Shown here piece by piece: positions 24,025 to 37,356 of a stretch of 64,000 nt of DNA (the first letter of the stretch is position 1; the number at the start of each line of letters is the position of its first letter). The notes under the pieces were generated by a model. It searched no databases. It worked only from the letters and a program-made list of their open reading frames with translations, and was not told the DNA's origin. Made by a program: the position numbers and the translations under genes. Source of the stretch: Selaginella tamariscina (taxonomy: Eukaryota > Streptophyta > Lycopodiopsida > Selaginellales > Selaginellaceae); assembly GCA_003024785.1 (NCBI GenBank), contig PUQB01000110.1, positions 310,001 to 374,000 on the forward strand, read 5' to 3'.

Positions 24025-25400
24025 GTTACATATATACAATACAAGGTAAATAAAAGGCAACGACCATATAATCACTTATACAGTAGAATAAAACATACTA
24101 GTTGTGTATAGTTTAAAGGGGCTTTAATTTTATAAGAATATCCTTCTAAATTATGGATGTGATTAGATTCGTTTAATCGCCGCCGCTCTAATGTACACAA
24201 AGATATGCATAATCAAATAAATAGGAAGTGAGTCCTTGTTAAACACACAGTAAATTAACATATATACAATGTATATAACTTGCAGAACTGTGTGTCGATC
24301 TTTGTGCATATAACAAATCTTTGTTGTGTGCGCATGTGTTTTGATAGCTTTGCTGAACTAGTTATATATCCGTATAAATCTACTGCATTTACCCAGATGG
24401 GCATTGATTTATTATATCACATTTACACTATTGTGGCTTTGATGAGATAATTTTCCCCAAGATGAGGTTTTTGAACTGGTGTTATACATATATGTCTAGG
24501 TGTTATACGGACAGCATACACTGTTAAAGATTGTGTTTATCTCATAAAAGGAACTTTTTGAGATATTATTGTTGTAAGAAAGCTGTTTTTAAGTATCTAA
24601 ATCTCATTTTATTAATGTTTAAAAGTGATATGTTTATTATTTCTTGGTAAGTATATTGGAGAAATTCCTAACTAATTAAAATATTCGAAGAGATCCACTT
24701 AATGTGAGTTAAAAACGGTAGAATAGTGAGTCCATGCAGGTTTAACCTCAAAAATTGAGTGATACAATTGGTTTGGTACTAAAAAGTCATACTTTATATG
24801 TTTCTTTTTCATGATAAGATTGGGTAACAAGCATCATACTTGATAAACATCTTCAGTTTGCTTGTGGGCGTTGTTCAAGGTAATGTAGGCTAACAAAAGA
24901 ACCAAATACATAAGGTGTGAGACAAATGGTTTAATGTAGGTTTATAACTATTTATGGATGTTTATAACTAATTGCTTTAGTAGGTAATAGATTTGAAAGG
25001 TATACAAGTAGGCCAAACGTGTGGCACATAGCTTTGAGCATGGAGCAATGGTTTGAATAAGTCCGTTCTGCTACAATTCTCTAGAGGTTGGACGTTGAAA
25101 TACGTATGCCATAATTAATTAATAAATTAAAAATGCTTAAAAACTAAGCATAAAAACTAGAGCTCCAGAAAGTAATTAAACAACCCTGGTCTGGGTTTTT
25201 GTTTTTACAAATAAGGGTTACTGTCATACCTTGGTTTTATGGTTAATGAAAGGAAAATTAGGGATTCTAGGCATAGTTTCGTAGAAATGAAAGAAATCAG
25301 ACTTCATTCTTCATGATGCTCATTTCATGATAGAGTGACCACGTGTTTACAATGGGTGACAATCATGAGATTGTATCTTGGAGGCACACTTAAGGATGAA
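24025..25400. other. AT-rich stretch without a gene
   Basis: No coding or repeat signature found apart from scattered A/T runs. Confidence 0.5.
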
Positions 25401-28400
25401 AAGAAACATGCAATTGCAAAAAGCAAGTCAACCAATAAGAGTAGCAAGACCCCTAAAGTCAGGATCTTCTAAATAATACGTTGCTGATTTCAAACTCACT
25501 TGCTCGAGATGGAACTGCTTGTTGACTTGGTGCTAAATGGTGAACTGATGATTGACTAACACATAATTCATGCTTTCTCTCAAAGGTGTAAGAAGTCATT
25601 TGGCATTTCAAAGAATGGCTAGAAATACTTTATGCATTAAAGTGGCCAACAAGCAAAGACTATGCCATTGTGCATGAGCACATGCAGATCAACAATCACC
25701 AATTACTGAAGGATTGGTTTAGTCAGTCAAGGAGACCTTTCTAAGCTCTACTTCACGCAAACACTAAAAGGCCAACATCAACGTCCTTGCCCACTCATGG
25801 CAATTCTGCATCAACGTAGAATAGACACATGGGACCCAAATAAAAACTCCATAATCACCATATAGGGTCTAGAGGCTGGTTCAAAACATTACGGGGGGAG
25901 TATGTGATTCCTCTACAAGTCATTGCCAAAAGATTGGATGACTATGTAGAGGAGATGATGAGAGAGGGCAACTTAACCTTTTGGAGATGTGGTGAAGCTC
26001 ATTAACATTGTGATGCTACGAGTAAAGGAAGTTCAACTTATAAGGTTCATCGCACCATATGCCAAAAGAGATGATGGCAAGGTGGCCATTAGGGATGAGG
26101 CATAATGTTTTGCCTAAGAGTCAAGCTGGTTGAGGAACCAGCTTTTGAGGCTAGTCGAAGGACAAGAATGTGGTGCAAGGCCTGCAAATTGGTTGAGGGA
26201 ACCATGGTGGTGAGGTCATGCCATTACTCACTTGAACTCGCATGTGGTCAGAGTATGGGAAGAGGGGATGCAAGGAGCATCCACCTTGACCAGTGCAGTT
26301 GTGCTAGGAGATTGGGCATGGGTTCAAGATTGCAACGACACTGCCACAACAACCTGAGTGATTTGCAAGAGGAATCATGCAGGAGTTGAAGAAGAGAGTC
26401 ACAATGTAAAAGACTGCATGGAGTGGATAGCAATGGGTCCTGACTCTGACTACATCAAACTCATGACTATGAATAAATCATGTTTGAGCAGTATACGTCG
26501 GTGAAGGATCAAAAGGAGTAGTCTAAGGGATGACACTTTAGGTCCAAGGCAGTGATAGCTTCACTTTGTCCTCAAGGTGGCAGCGAATTATCTTGGATGC
26601 ATGCATGTCCAGCTTGCGATAAACTTGATGTATGTTGCCAAAGTGTGCGACATTGATGTAGTTGTCGTCTTCGATGGTGATGAAGTGCTCTTCATGGACA
26701 AAACCATTTCAGATGACTTAAAAGATGTATTATGTAAGCAAGTTGAGGGAATCTTTACGAGGTGTCACCTCATGTCCAGTGAGTGAAAAAGTTGTGCACG
26801 TGCCATTGACAAGGATGATAACTTATCTTTGGCATTGTCGCTTTGACATGCAAACTACAAGGCATTGTAGGAGATGATTGCAAAAGACATGGTGACATGC
26901 TTAGACTTGAAAAGAAAGGTCATGCAAAGTTTTGCAAGTCTTGCGTGTTGGCAACAACATTGTCAAAATTTGCCTAGTCCAAACGTTGGGCTAGTAAGCC
27001 ACTCGAGCTTGAATTTGTGTAGACGTACATAGTCACTTCGGCACAAAGTACTTCATGACTCTCATTGATGATTTCAGTCACAAAATTATGTCTTCTTTCT
27101 GTGGGGGAAAAAGCCATCGAGGCCTTCAAGCACTATAAGGCCTTTGTCGAAACCTAGCTCGAGCTGAAATTGAGGACTGATGAAGGCAAAAGTACCTTAA
27201 CAATGTCCTTCATGACTTTTGTTGTGTGCATGGGATCCAACACGAAGTCACTATGTGTTATACTCCACAGCAAAATGGAATTGTGGAATGGAAGAATCAG
27301 TTGCTTGTTAATGCAGCTCATAGCCTACTATGGATAAAGAATTCTAGTAAGAGGCAATTGCCATGGCACTCCATATGCAAAATCGCTTTCCTACTGTGGC
27401 ACTCAAAGGGAAAACTCCCAAGGAAGCATGGTTTGTGAAGAAACTAGATGTCTCTCATTTGCATGTATTTGGTTGTGCGACATATGCCCATATTCCAAAT
27501 TAGCTGCATAAAAAGTTGGACCCAAAGAGCAAGAGATTTGTGTTTGTTGGATATGCTAACCATGGGGAATGTAGTTGCAAAGGGTATAAGCTTTGGGACT
27601 CATCACCAAAGCCACCCCTTGTTAATACTAATGTCATCTTTCTTGAAGATGATTTCGTGTGTGACATGAAGCAGCTGACATCTACGCAATTCATCAATGA
27701 CAACCTTCTTGTACCTGTCATTCTGCTTGAATTCCGCGACTATAGCGGGGAGCTCAGCCTGGTGGAGATGATGCTAGGCCGAGCACAACGTCAAAGGAGG
27801 AGATGCTCTTGTTGACACACTGCCACTTGACGAACTTGTAGCGGTTCCACATGTGCATCACAGGGGCATGCCTGACCTTGTTGAGATTCTCAATGGCCCA
27901 TGCATGCGGAGGCCATCTCGGAAAGTATTGAAGAATGCCACATTCTTGCTTGATGACAAAGCTGAATTGTGAATGTTCGTGGATGAGAACATTCCATAGA
28001 CATATGAGGAAGTTGTGCATGGCCCTAATTTCTAATTTTGGTGTGCGGTCATCCAAGATGAAATGGATTTTTTTCTTGAGAGTCACATGTTTGAAGTTTG
28101 TAATGCCTCACATGGTTGCAAACTCATGAACTTCAAGTGGGTATTCAAGAAGACCCATGATCGCTATAAGGCTCGGCTTGTAACTAAGGGTTTCATGCAA
28201 GTGAAAGGCATTGACTATGATGGGACATTTTTTCATGTGGTTAAAATGACAAGCATCTGAACCATCTTGGCTCTTGCAAATGCTTGGAACTGGAAGTCTA
28301 TCAAATAGATGTGAAGATCGCCTTTCTTCATGACTAGCCAAAGGAAGAAATCTTGATGCGGATCCCTGCTGGTTTCCCTAGTCACGGAGATTGCTACAAA

Positions 28401-29143
28401 GTATGGAGGCTTTGCAAGGCTTTGTATGGCTTGAAACAATTATCACATGTATGGTACCAAAAGTTCAATGAAGCCTCACACAAACAAGATTTTCATCGTG
28501 TTGTTATCGACTCAAATGTTTATATGAAGGGCGAGGGAGAAGCTATGCTCATCATGGCCTTGTACGTGAATGACTTGTTGATCACTAGGGGAGACAAACT
28601 AACCATTCGGGTCTTAAAGGCCACACTCGCTAGCACCTCTTGGATAAAAGATCTTGGCAAGGTACGCTCCTTGGGCATCTAGGTTGAACACAAGCCTGTG
28701 ACTGCTACCTTGAAAATCCACCAAGGTAAATATGTAGAGTTGCTCCTCCAATGCTTCAGCATGGTCGATTGCCATCTAGTGTGGACACCAATGGTAGTCG
28801 GGGCATTGGCTCCAGTCGATGCTGGGCCCGAGTGAATAACAATATTCATGCGATGACTAGAGTAGCATTGCCATGACTCGGAACTTAGTGTTTCATGGTC
28901 ATAGTAAGCACATCCTCATCCAATTCCATTATGTGTGGGAGCAAGTCGATGCAGGAGTGATATGGATTGGCTACATGCCTACAGAAGAAAGGAGATGCTC
29001 ACTAACATCTTCACTAACTCACTAGCCCTAACAAGTTCCTTTTGTTCAGAACCAGGCTTGGGTAAGGCTAGCACTTGGCCTACGGGGAGTGTTGGCACTA
29101 AGCCAAGTGACACATATGCTACATAGTTAACCTAGATCAGTGT
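25400..29143 (+). mobile_element. Copia retrotransposon 2, degenerate
   Basis: Weak gag-like sequence (25,500-26,400) leads to a pre-integrase motif LWHCRF (about 26,833), then integrase (CYTPQQNGIVEWKNQLLVNA, 27,250-27,315; DPKSKRFVFVGYANHG, 27,519-27,566). RT follows: FKWVFKKTHDRYKARLVTKG (28,132-28,191), LCKALYGLKQLSHVWYQKF (about 28,413) and YVND in place of YVDD at 28,563. A short RNase H end precedes the purine tract ACGGGGAG and the 3' LTR start TGTTGGCAC at 29,090. The LTR is cut at 29,143 by another element and appears to continue at 33,864. Many stops are present. Confidence 0.75.
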
Positions 29144-29502
29144 TGTAACGCTCCTAACACACGTGTATGGACACGCACACAAGATCTGCCAACTCAAACC
29201 TCCTAACCAAAGAACATGTGGTGTTCTCCCTTGAGCAATATGCAGACTTGTAATATCATGTGCTTAACACACTAGTACAGTACTTTTCGCTAGTACCCAG
29301 CTCATCCTAAGGACCGTGATCACCCTAAATACTCTTGTCCCTTTTTATATCATAGGCCTATATCCTTTTTATTTATGGACTCTCTATTTATGGACTGTGT
29401 ACCTTTATGGGACTTCCAGATATATGTACACATGTCATTAGTATATTCTTGAATATTCCACCTAGCAGTTATGAGTCCTTTACGTAAGTCTACTTCCTTA
29501 CA
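29144..29502 (-). repeat. Element C 3' LTR
   Basis: This 359-bp LTR (minus-strand start TGTAAGGAAG, end AGGAGCGTTACA) follows the purine tract at 29,503-29,516. Copies lie at 33,510-33,858 and, inverted and truncated, at 30,391-30,708. Confidence 0.85.
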
Positions 29503-29571
29503 TTCCTCCCCCTTTTAAAGATCTTTGTCCTCAAAGATCGAAGAACCAAATTTCAGTGTGCACACATTAAC

Positions 29572-30385
29572 TCATATTACCACGTCGACGTTTTGGAGGA
29601 GCATCATCAACTTGCTCTGGAAGTTGATCAACTGCTTGGCATCTTTAAGAATATCAATCCAATATTCACCTCGGATTAAAGCATTTTTCAATTGGCTAAC
29701 ATGAAAAACAGGGTGTATACGCACCCCAGCAGGCAGCTGTAATTTATATGCAACATTATTGATTTTCTCAATAATCTCAAATGGACCAGCATACCTAGGA
29801 GCCAATTTATCACATTTACCTTTGCGTAGTGCTTCAATAGAAGATCTTTTATAAGTCGAAGGAAATATCACTCGAACATAGACTTTATCACCCACATGAA
29901 AGTGACGAAAAGAACGATGCTTATTAGCATACTTGGCTTGACGATCACGAGCTTTAAAAATATTACATCTACAGTCTTGAAGAATATTCTCCAAGTGTGT
30001 TGTTAACTCACAAGCCTTTATCAGCCATACGTTCTTTCCAATCTATACCAATATCCAAAGAAGTACGAGGATATCGTCCAAACATTGCATAATAAGGACT
30101 CATAGAGGTAGAATCATGCTTACTATTATTATAAGCAAACTCTATTAAGGGAATATATTTATCCCATTTACCTGGGTGATTACCCACAGTAGCTCGTAAC
30201 ATATCCTCAAGAACTTGATTAACTCTTTCAGTTTGGCCATCTGTTTGTGGATGATCACCACTACTAAGTTTAAGCTTAATTCCCAAACCTCGAAAAAAAT
30301 TAAGCCAAACATCACCAGTAAACTTAGTATCTCGATCACTAACCACATCACAAGGCATACCCATGGTAGGAAACACCTCTGACAT
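29572..30385 (-). pseudogene. Element C integrase
   Basis: The minus strand encodes the integrase core from GMPCDVVSDRDTKFTGDVWL through DHPQTDGQTERVNQVLEDML and FAYNNSKHDSTSMSPYYAMF (30,360-30,080). After one frame change near 30,015 it continues with [31 protein letters not shown] and [11 protein letters not shown]. The single-base shift lies in an A-run. The catalytic D and E of the core and the C-terminal GPFEIIEKI module are present. The start is lost at the junction with the inverted LTR at 30,391. Confidence 0.8.
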
Positions 30386-30390
30386 ATACT

Positions 30391-31990
30391 AGGTGGAATA
30401 TTCAAGAATATACTAATGACATGTGTACATATATCTGGAAGTCCCATAAAGGTACACAGTCCATAAATAGAGAGTCCATAAATAAAAAGGATATAGGCCT
30501 ATGATATAAAAAGGACAAGAGTATTTAGGGTGATCACGGTCCTTAGGACGAGCTGGGTACTAGCGAAAAGTACTGTACTAATGTGTTAAGCACACGATAT
30601 TACAAGTCTGCGTATTGCTCGGGGAGAGCACCACGTGTTCTTTTGTTGGGAGGTTTGAGTTGGCAGATCTTGTATGTGTGTCCATACACGTGTGTTAGGA
30701 GCGTTACAATTGGTATCGGAGCCACACGATCATGAGCGACAACCCTGTGGTTGTGCCTGGAGTGATTGAGTCAGAGAAAGGTGAAGAAATTAATATGGAA
30801 GTTGAACATGAAGAAGGGAACAACTCTGTTCCGGAGTATGAGTGGACTAATGAAGCTCTTACTGCTGAATTTGCTCATGTTAAATCCACTCCGGAGACAC
30901 TTGTGAAAGATGTTCATGAGGGTCTTGATTTTTTCCGTGATGAGAGCTACGAGGTTATCAAAAGTTCGTGGTTTTAAGGGTTCCTCTTCCAAACATTTTG
31001 AAAAAAGGCTTGTGCCGGGCCGGTGATAGCTATTGCTTGGCTAGCTAACACTGAAAAGCTAGTGGAACTGCAAGGCCTTACGTTAGAAGAAGCTTTTCAT
31101 GCAGTGACTTTTGCCTTGACAGAGATGCACTCAAGTGGCATCATGTGAGTGTAGAAAGAGGAAAAAGTGGTTGATTAGTGACTCACTTGAGGAGTTTAAG
31201 AAGTTATTTTCTTCTGAATACTCTCATGCTAATGATTCTAAGTGGCACTGCTAGCACTACATAAGTGCACACAGCAAAATAGCTTGGATAGCTACATCAA
31301 AGAAATGACTGATTATTTCTCAAGGTTTGTTTTACCAGTGGAAGTCTAAAAGACGTACTTTTTGGATGGATTGGCAAGTCCAACTATGAAATCTCAGTTG
31401 GAGGCTGCTGACTCTATTGATGTGAACCTTGGAGATGTTTAAAAAGCAAGGAATATTGATATTTCCTTAGGCAAGGAGCATCGTGAATATAGAAGTTATG
31501 GACGTTCTTATCGTGATAAGGGACGGTTTGATTGTCGTCACCACCCTTATGATAAGAAAGGGGGTTTTGGAAGTAATAACCCGTATGACAAAAAAGGAAA
31601 ATTTCAGAAAAATTCAAATATACATGTCAAGTCTTATTAACTTTAAAGGATGTTTTAAGTGTGGTGACACTACACATGTGGTTAGAGATTGCCCCTTAGG
31701 AAGAGTGTATCCATTAAGGGTAGTCTTAAAAAGTTTTTTGATACAGCTAAACAAGTGAGCTGTATTGTTGGGAAAACTCTTCCTATTGGTCCAGAAGAAC
31801 CAGTCATTGTGCTTATGGCTCAAGTACATGGCAAGTGTATTATTGGACTCTAGTAGTTATGATAATTGGGTTTCATAGAACTTTGTTAATCATTTGAATT
31901 ACCAGTGAAAATTACAAATCCATATTATATTGAAGGGGTTGTTATAGATCCACAAGAGCATCATGGTATAGTTACTACCATTAACTGTAG
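30391..31990 (+). repeat. Left arm of element C inverted repeat (LTR plus gag)
   Basis: It mirrors 32,235-33,821. It starts inside an LTR (truncated by about 40 bp), has the LTR end and primer-binding site TTGGTATCGGAGCC at 30,710, and a gag start at 30,732 (MSDNPVVVPGVIESEKGEE). A zinc knuckle CFKCGDTTHVVRDC is intact at about 31,657-31,698, although gag frames upstream are broken. Confidence 0.8.
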
Positions 31991-32209
31991 AGGGCACTAT
32001 AGTGAAGGAGGACTTTTTTGTGGCTAACTTGAATCGGATATGATATCATCTTTGGCATGCCTTGGTTTAAGAAGAACATCAGTAATTGATTGGAATACTT
32101 ATGAAGTTTTCATGGAGCACAATAATTCCAAGATAGTTTGGCATGGAAAGAAGTATATCTCCTAGTAAGTTACTTTTTGCAACTTCCATGAAGCGAGCAT
32201 AAGGAATTC

Positions 32210-33471
32210 CACTGCAAGTTATGGTTAATGTATAGTAACTATACCATGATGCTCTTGTGGATCTATAACAACCCCTTCAATATAATATGGATTTGTAGTT
32301 TTCACTGGTAACTTCAAATGATTAACAAAGTTTCATGAAAATTATCAGAACTACCAGAGTCCAATAATACACTTGCAGACCATGTACTTGAGCATAAGCA
32401 CAATGATTGGTTCTTCTAGACAGGAAGAGTTTTCCCAACAATACAGCTCACTTGTTTAGCTGTATCAAAAGCTTTTTAGGACTACCCTTAATAGATACAC
32501 TCTTCCTAAGGGGGCAATCTCTAACCACATGTGTATGTCACCACATTAAAGCATCATTTAGGCTTAATAAGACTTGACATGTATATTTGAATTTTTCTGA
32601 AATTCTCTTTTTTGTCATACGGGTTATTACTTCCAAAACCCCCTTTTTTATCATGAGGGTGGTGACGACGATCAAACCATCCCTTATCATGATAAGAACG
32701 TCCATAACTTTATATTCACGATGCTCCTTGCCTAAGGAAATATCAATATTCCTTGCTTTTTTAAACATCTCTCAAGGTCCACATCATAGAGTCAGCAGCC
32801 TCCAACTGAAATTTCATAGTTGGACTTGCCAATCCATCCAAAAAGTATGGACTTCCACTGGTAAAACAGTCCTTGAGAAATAATCAATCATTTCTTTGAT
32901 GTAGCTATCCAAGCTATTTTGCTGTGTGCACTTACGTAGTGCTAGCAGTGCCACCTTAGAATCATTAGCATGAGTATTCAGAAAAAATAACTTCTTAAAC
33001 TCCTCAAGTGAGTCCACCAATCGATCACTTTTTCCTCTTTCTACACTCACACAATGCCACCACTTGAGTGCATCTCCTGTCAAGGCGACAAAAGTCACTA
33101 CATGAAAAGCTTCATCTAACGTAAGGCCTTGCAGTTCCACTAGCTTTTCAATGTTAGCTAGCTAAGCAATAGCTATCACCGGCCCGCCACCCATCAAAAT
33201 TTGGCACAAGCCTTTTTCAAAATGTTTGGAAGAGGAACCCTTAAAACCACGAACTTTGATAACCCTCGTAGCTCTCATCACGGAAAAAATCAAGACCCTC
33301 ATGAACATCTTTCACAAGTGTCTCCGGAGTGGATTTAACATGAGCAAATTCAGCAGTAAGAGCTTCATTAGTCCACTCATACTCCGGAACAGAGTTGTTC
33401 CCTTCTGCATGTTCGACTTTCATATTAATTTCTTCACCTTTCTCTACCTCAATCACTTCAAGCACAACCAT
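32210..33471 (-). pseudogene. Element C gag (right arm)
   Basis: The minus strand encodes gag starting near 33,471: an acidic N-terminus (EYEWTNEALTAEFAHVKSTP), then LTGDALKWWHCVSVERG and SLEEFKKLFFLNTHANDSKV (33,080-32,970), a gag core typical of Ty3 elements. Stops separate the pieces and the zinc knuckle is damaged here (HVVRDCPL only), unlike the left arm. Confidence 0.7.
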
Positions 33472-33889
33472 GGGTTGTTGCTCATGATCGTGTGGCCTCC
33501 GATACCAATTGTAATGCTCCTAACACACGTGTATGGACACGCACACAAGATTTGCCAACTCAAACCTCCCAACCAAAAAACATGTGGTGTTCTCCCCTGA
33601 GCAATACGCAGACTTGTAATATCATGTGCTTAACACACTAGTATAGTACTTTTCGCTAGTACCCAGCTTCCTAAGGACCGTGATCACCCTAAATACTCTT
33701 GTCCCTTTTTATACTATATCCTTTTTATTTATGGACTCTCTATTTATGGACTGTGTACCTTTGTGGGACTTCCATATCTATGTACACATGTCATTAATAT
33801 ATTCTTGAATATTCCACCTAGCAGTTACAAGTCCTTTACGTAACTCTACTTCCTTACAAGTGTGTGAACAGCGGCTCTTTGTATAAGGA

Positions 33890-35200
33890 CACAGCAATCA
33901 ACATGATGCATACATGGGCATTGGGAGCATGTTGAAAGCAAACATGGCATCGTTTGTAGAGGAGAGAGATCTCAAAATGCACTCGTCCGAGCTACATAGC
34001 AAATTAATAAATTTTTAATGTGTCGAACAAGGAACATGAAAGCATCTTCACTTGCACCTGAGAACCCCTTCAATCGATTTGGCTACATGAAAGCTGACGA
34101 GCATGAGCATTGTGCTCGATGGTATGCAGATTATATGCATGACCAAATACTCAGTAGTGAGCAGCAACAAATAAATCGATTAGTAACAAGAGTGTTCTTT
34201 GACTTAACTCGGAGAGAGGGCTGGCCTGGAGTTTGACTTGAACAAACAAAGACATTGCTTCACACACGGAGACACAAGTCACACTCGCTGCATGGGCCGA
34301 ACCAAAGTATATTGGACCACTTACTTGGTGCATGTCGCATTATAGATGACATCTATAGGTACACATATATTATACCTTATATCATTAAAATGATATCTTT
34401 TACGCACAGGTTTGGACATCATGATATTATGTGGTGTTATAGATTTGAAAGAATGATATGTGATCTCAATTGTATATCCACAAACAAGAAGCAAATAGAA
34501 TCACATTTAGCAGAGGCATGCATCGATATTTCTTCTTGAAAACTCTTCTAGTCAAGCTAATGGATAAAGATGACTTACTTCCAAGCGAGAGAAAGGACAA
34601 CACTATCGTTAGTGTTATAAAAAGGGTTAGCCCCATGGCTAGGATTGAGCAGGGCTATGTTCATGCTTTAAAGGAATATATATGGGAATGCACCAATGGA
34701 AGCCCTTTGAAAGAGATAGTGCTTAGAACGGATGTGGTCATTGGCAAAGGTACACAACGTGCTCTCTCACTTCATTACTTCCAAAACCATGCACTTGGCT
34801 GGTGAACAAGTTGGACAACAATTCTCTAGAGTATTGGTAATGGGTATAGTGTATGCTATGAATGACACTATTTTTGTTCATAATCCGACCCCTAAGAGAG
34901 ATCGACTGGGTGGGCAAGTTCAACTATGCTCTTGTAGTCTCTACTAGAAGGGGCATGAAAATTTACTTTTCTGCATACTACTATCAGTACAGTATCACAT
35001 CAACATGTGTAGAGAGAGATTATGCTACAGGTGCACACATAGTTGTAGAAGCCATGACATTTCTACACCGGAAGACATGCAACCAATCTGTAACCTCAAA
35101 GGGAAGGCATGCATGCTCCCATATAGAGATGGCGACAAAATGTTGGCGATGCAATAATGCACCACAAGTAGCTTTCCAGACTGATGCATTCGAATAGCAT
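33890..35200 (+). pseudogene. DNA transposon remnant (DUF4218-like region)
   Basis: Plus-strand pieces include NPFNRFGYMKADEHEHCARW, RFGHHDIMWCYRFERM (about 34,408) followed by LNCISTNKKQIESHLAEACI, and KFNYALVVSTRRGMKIYFSA. The FGxxxxMWCYRFER block with its basic follow-up resembles the region after the transposase in plant CACTA-type elements. Frames change several times. Family assignment rests on memory of the motif, so confidence is modest. Confidence 0.35.
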
Positions 35201-35571
35201 AAAGTATGATAATATAAATGGGTTTATTCATATGTGTATGGTTGTGTGTGTGTAAGTATGTATTATATGTATCACTAAATGTTAATTAATATATTTTTAT
35301 CTTCTGGACAAGCATAAGTTTAAAGATACTTCAACTTCAGAAAATATGTGAATATCATAATTGATAAAACATTTTGATTTGTTTATTTTCCAGTTAACTC
35401 GTTCGGAAAGGACGAATTGAATTTGTATATATAATATGGAATATTCTTAAAGAATATTCTGGCTGGTGGAATAAGACCGAAACCTTTATAAAGCATAAAT
35501 TTTATGAGTTAAAGTTTTCTACATGATTATTAAAATCAGATATTAACATTATTTAACCTACATTAAATTTT

Positions 35572-36696
35572 CTAATGTCTTCGGCCTTGCTTAGGAGGAA
35601 CAATAACAAATGCTTGGCTCCCAGTCTGCTGGAGTAACTTAGAAGTAGCTTGATCCAGTTTGAATGCAGCAGAGACCACTTCAGCAGGCATAGCACTGTA
35701 GACCGAGTTGTTGCCAGCCAGGAAAGACACTATAGGACTGCAAAACCATTTTATTAATCTATTAGTATATAACTATACTTGTTGATTATTGTGTTTAGAA
35801 TCTTCCACAGTATAAATATATATACTGTCTCTTCTTTGTGTGAGTGCGTGCGTGCGGTGTGTGTATAAATTTAGCAACTTACGTGTGGGTTGTAAGCACT
35901 GAGACAAAGTTGAGACCACCTGCACCAGCGATTACAGTCGAGGGATAGTCTTTTGGAACAACAATGGCATCTCCAATCTTAAGGTCTACATCCAAAACAC
36001 GCTCACCCATATTATCAACAATTTGAAGTTTGCCATTGCCACCCTCAACATAAACAACTTGGTGGCTGTTATGGAACCAGTTTGGAGCTATCATGGCACC
36101 CTATAATTACATATGTAATGTTTATTCTGAATTAATATAATATAAAGTGATTACTTACCTTCTCTAGTGTCACGCTTTCGTATCCCATTCCCACGTACTT
36201 AAGAATTTGCATCTTCATACTGTTAAGTTCGCGGATTTCACCACCTCTCTCCACTTTAATATCTGGTGTTTGAGGGTAAGGATAAACAAAAGTAAACTTG
36301 TCCTTGTTTTGGTTCTGTCCTTGGTCTTGGTCTTGCACACTAGGTGCAGCTGCTGTACCTGTTTGTTCATTTCTAATTAGTAACTACACATATATATGCA
36401 CAACAGACACACACAAACGTGTGTGTGTACACAAGTATACCCTGAGTGACATCGTCAATGTGAAAATCCAACTCAAGTCGAATGCCATTAGGAACTTGAA
36501 TGATACCACTATCCTGCTGATTTGTTAGAATCTTCTTGACATCTGTCTCTGATGCTTCCCAGGCTTGAGCAAGAAACTTTGTGCTGAAACCCTTGAGAAC
36601 CTTTCCCTTCCCACCAGAAAGGAGGAACACCTAGCAAACATCTACAAAGCTCAACTATTTGCAGTAACATAATGTGTGTGTGTGTGTGTCTCTCTC

Positions 36697-36730
<34 letters not shown>

Positions 36731-37308
36731 ACAAGCTCAAACTGCGTGCAAAAAGAATTGACATGTGCTTGCAAACACGTATGTTTTATGTAAACTTACC
36801 TTCTCTGCGCCTGGCTCGGGGGAGCTCTTTGTATCACCCACACAAAAGACAATGGCGTCTTGATTGCCACCGTTATACCACCAAGTAGCAACTCCAGGTG
36901 GAAGTGCAACAGCATCATACTGCTGGAGCTGGTGCACATTCTCTTGGCCATTACCAGTTTGCATTGGGTTGATAATTCCAGCAGTCAAACTCCCTGCAAT
37001 TTACATAGTATCACACACACAGAATGCTGTGCAGCTTATTTACCTTGAACGACCACCTTAATTGCAGGAATATCAACGTAGGCAGGCAATAGAAGTGCAC
37101 CAGGTTTAAGCACCAATCTTCCAGCTGCTACATTAGCATCTTTCATTGCAGGGAATGTCTTCCCATCCCAAACCTCGATTGTCCCACCTGATATAGAAGA
37201 TAAGCATGGACTCTCTCTCTCTCTCTCTCTCTCTAATATCCGAGCTAGGATTCCCACGTATACTAACAAGCCTGGCAAGTAGCAACAATCCAGACTTAAG
37301 AGAAGGCG

Positions 37309-37356
<48 letters not shown>

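Larger units (their letters stand above)
29144..33858 (-). mobile_element. Composite Ty3 element C with internal inverted repeat
   Basis: On the minus strand: 5' LTR (33,858-33,510), a primer-binding site matching initiator tRNA-Met (ATTGGTATCGGAG, ending near 33,497), gag (33,471-32,210), then an inverted copy of LTR plus gag (32,185-30,391), then integrase (30,385-29,572), purine tract AAAAGGGGGAGGAA and 3' LTR (29,502-29,144). The target duplication AGTGT is perfect (29,139-29,143 and 33,859-33,863). Protease, RT and RNase H are absent or vestigial. LTRs are highly similar by eye, so insertion looks recent compared with Copia 2. Confidence 0.85.
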
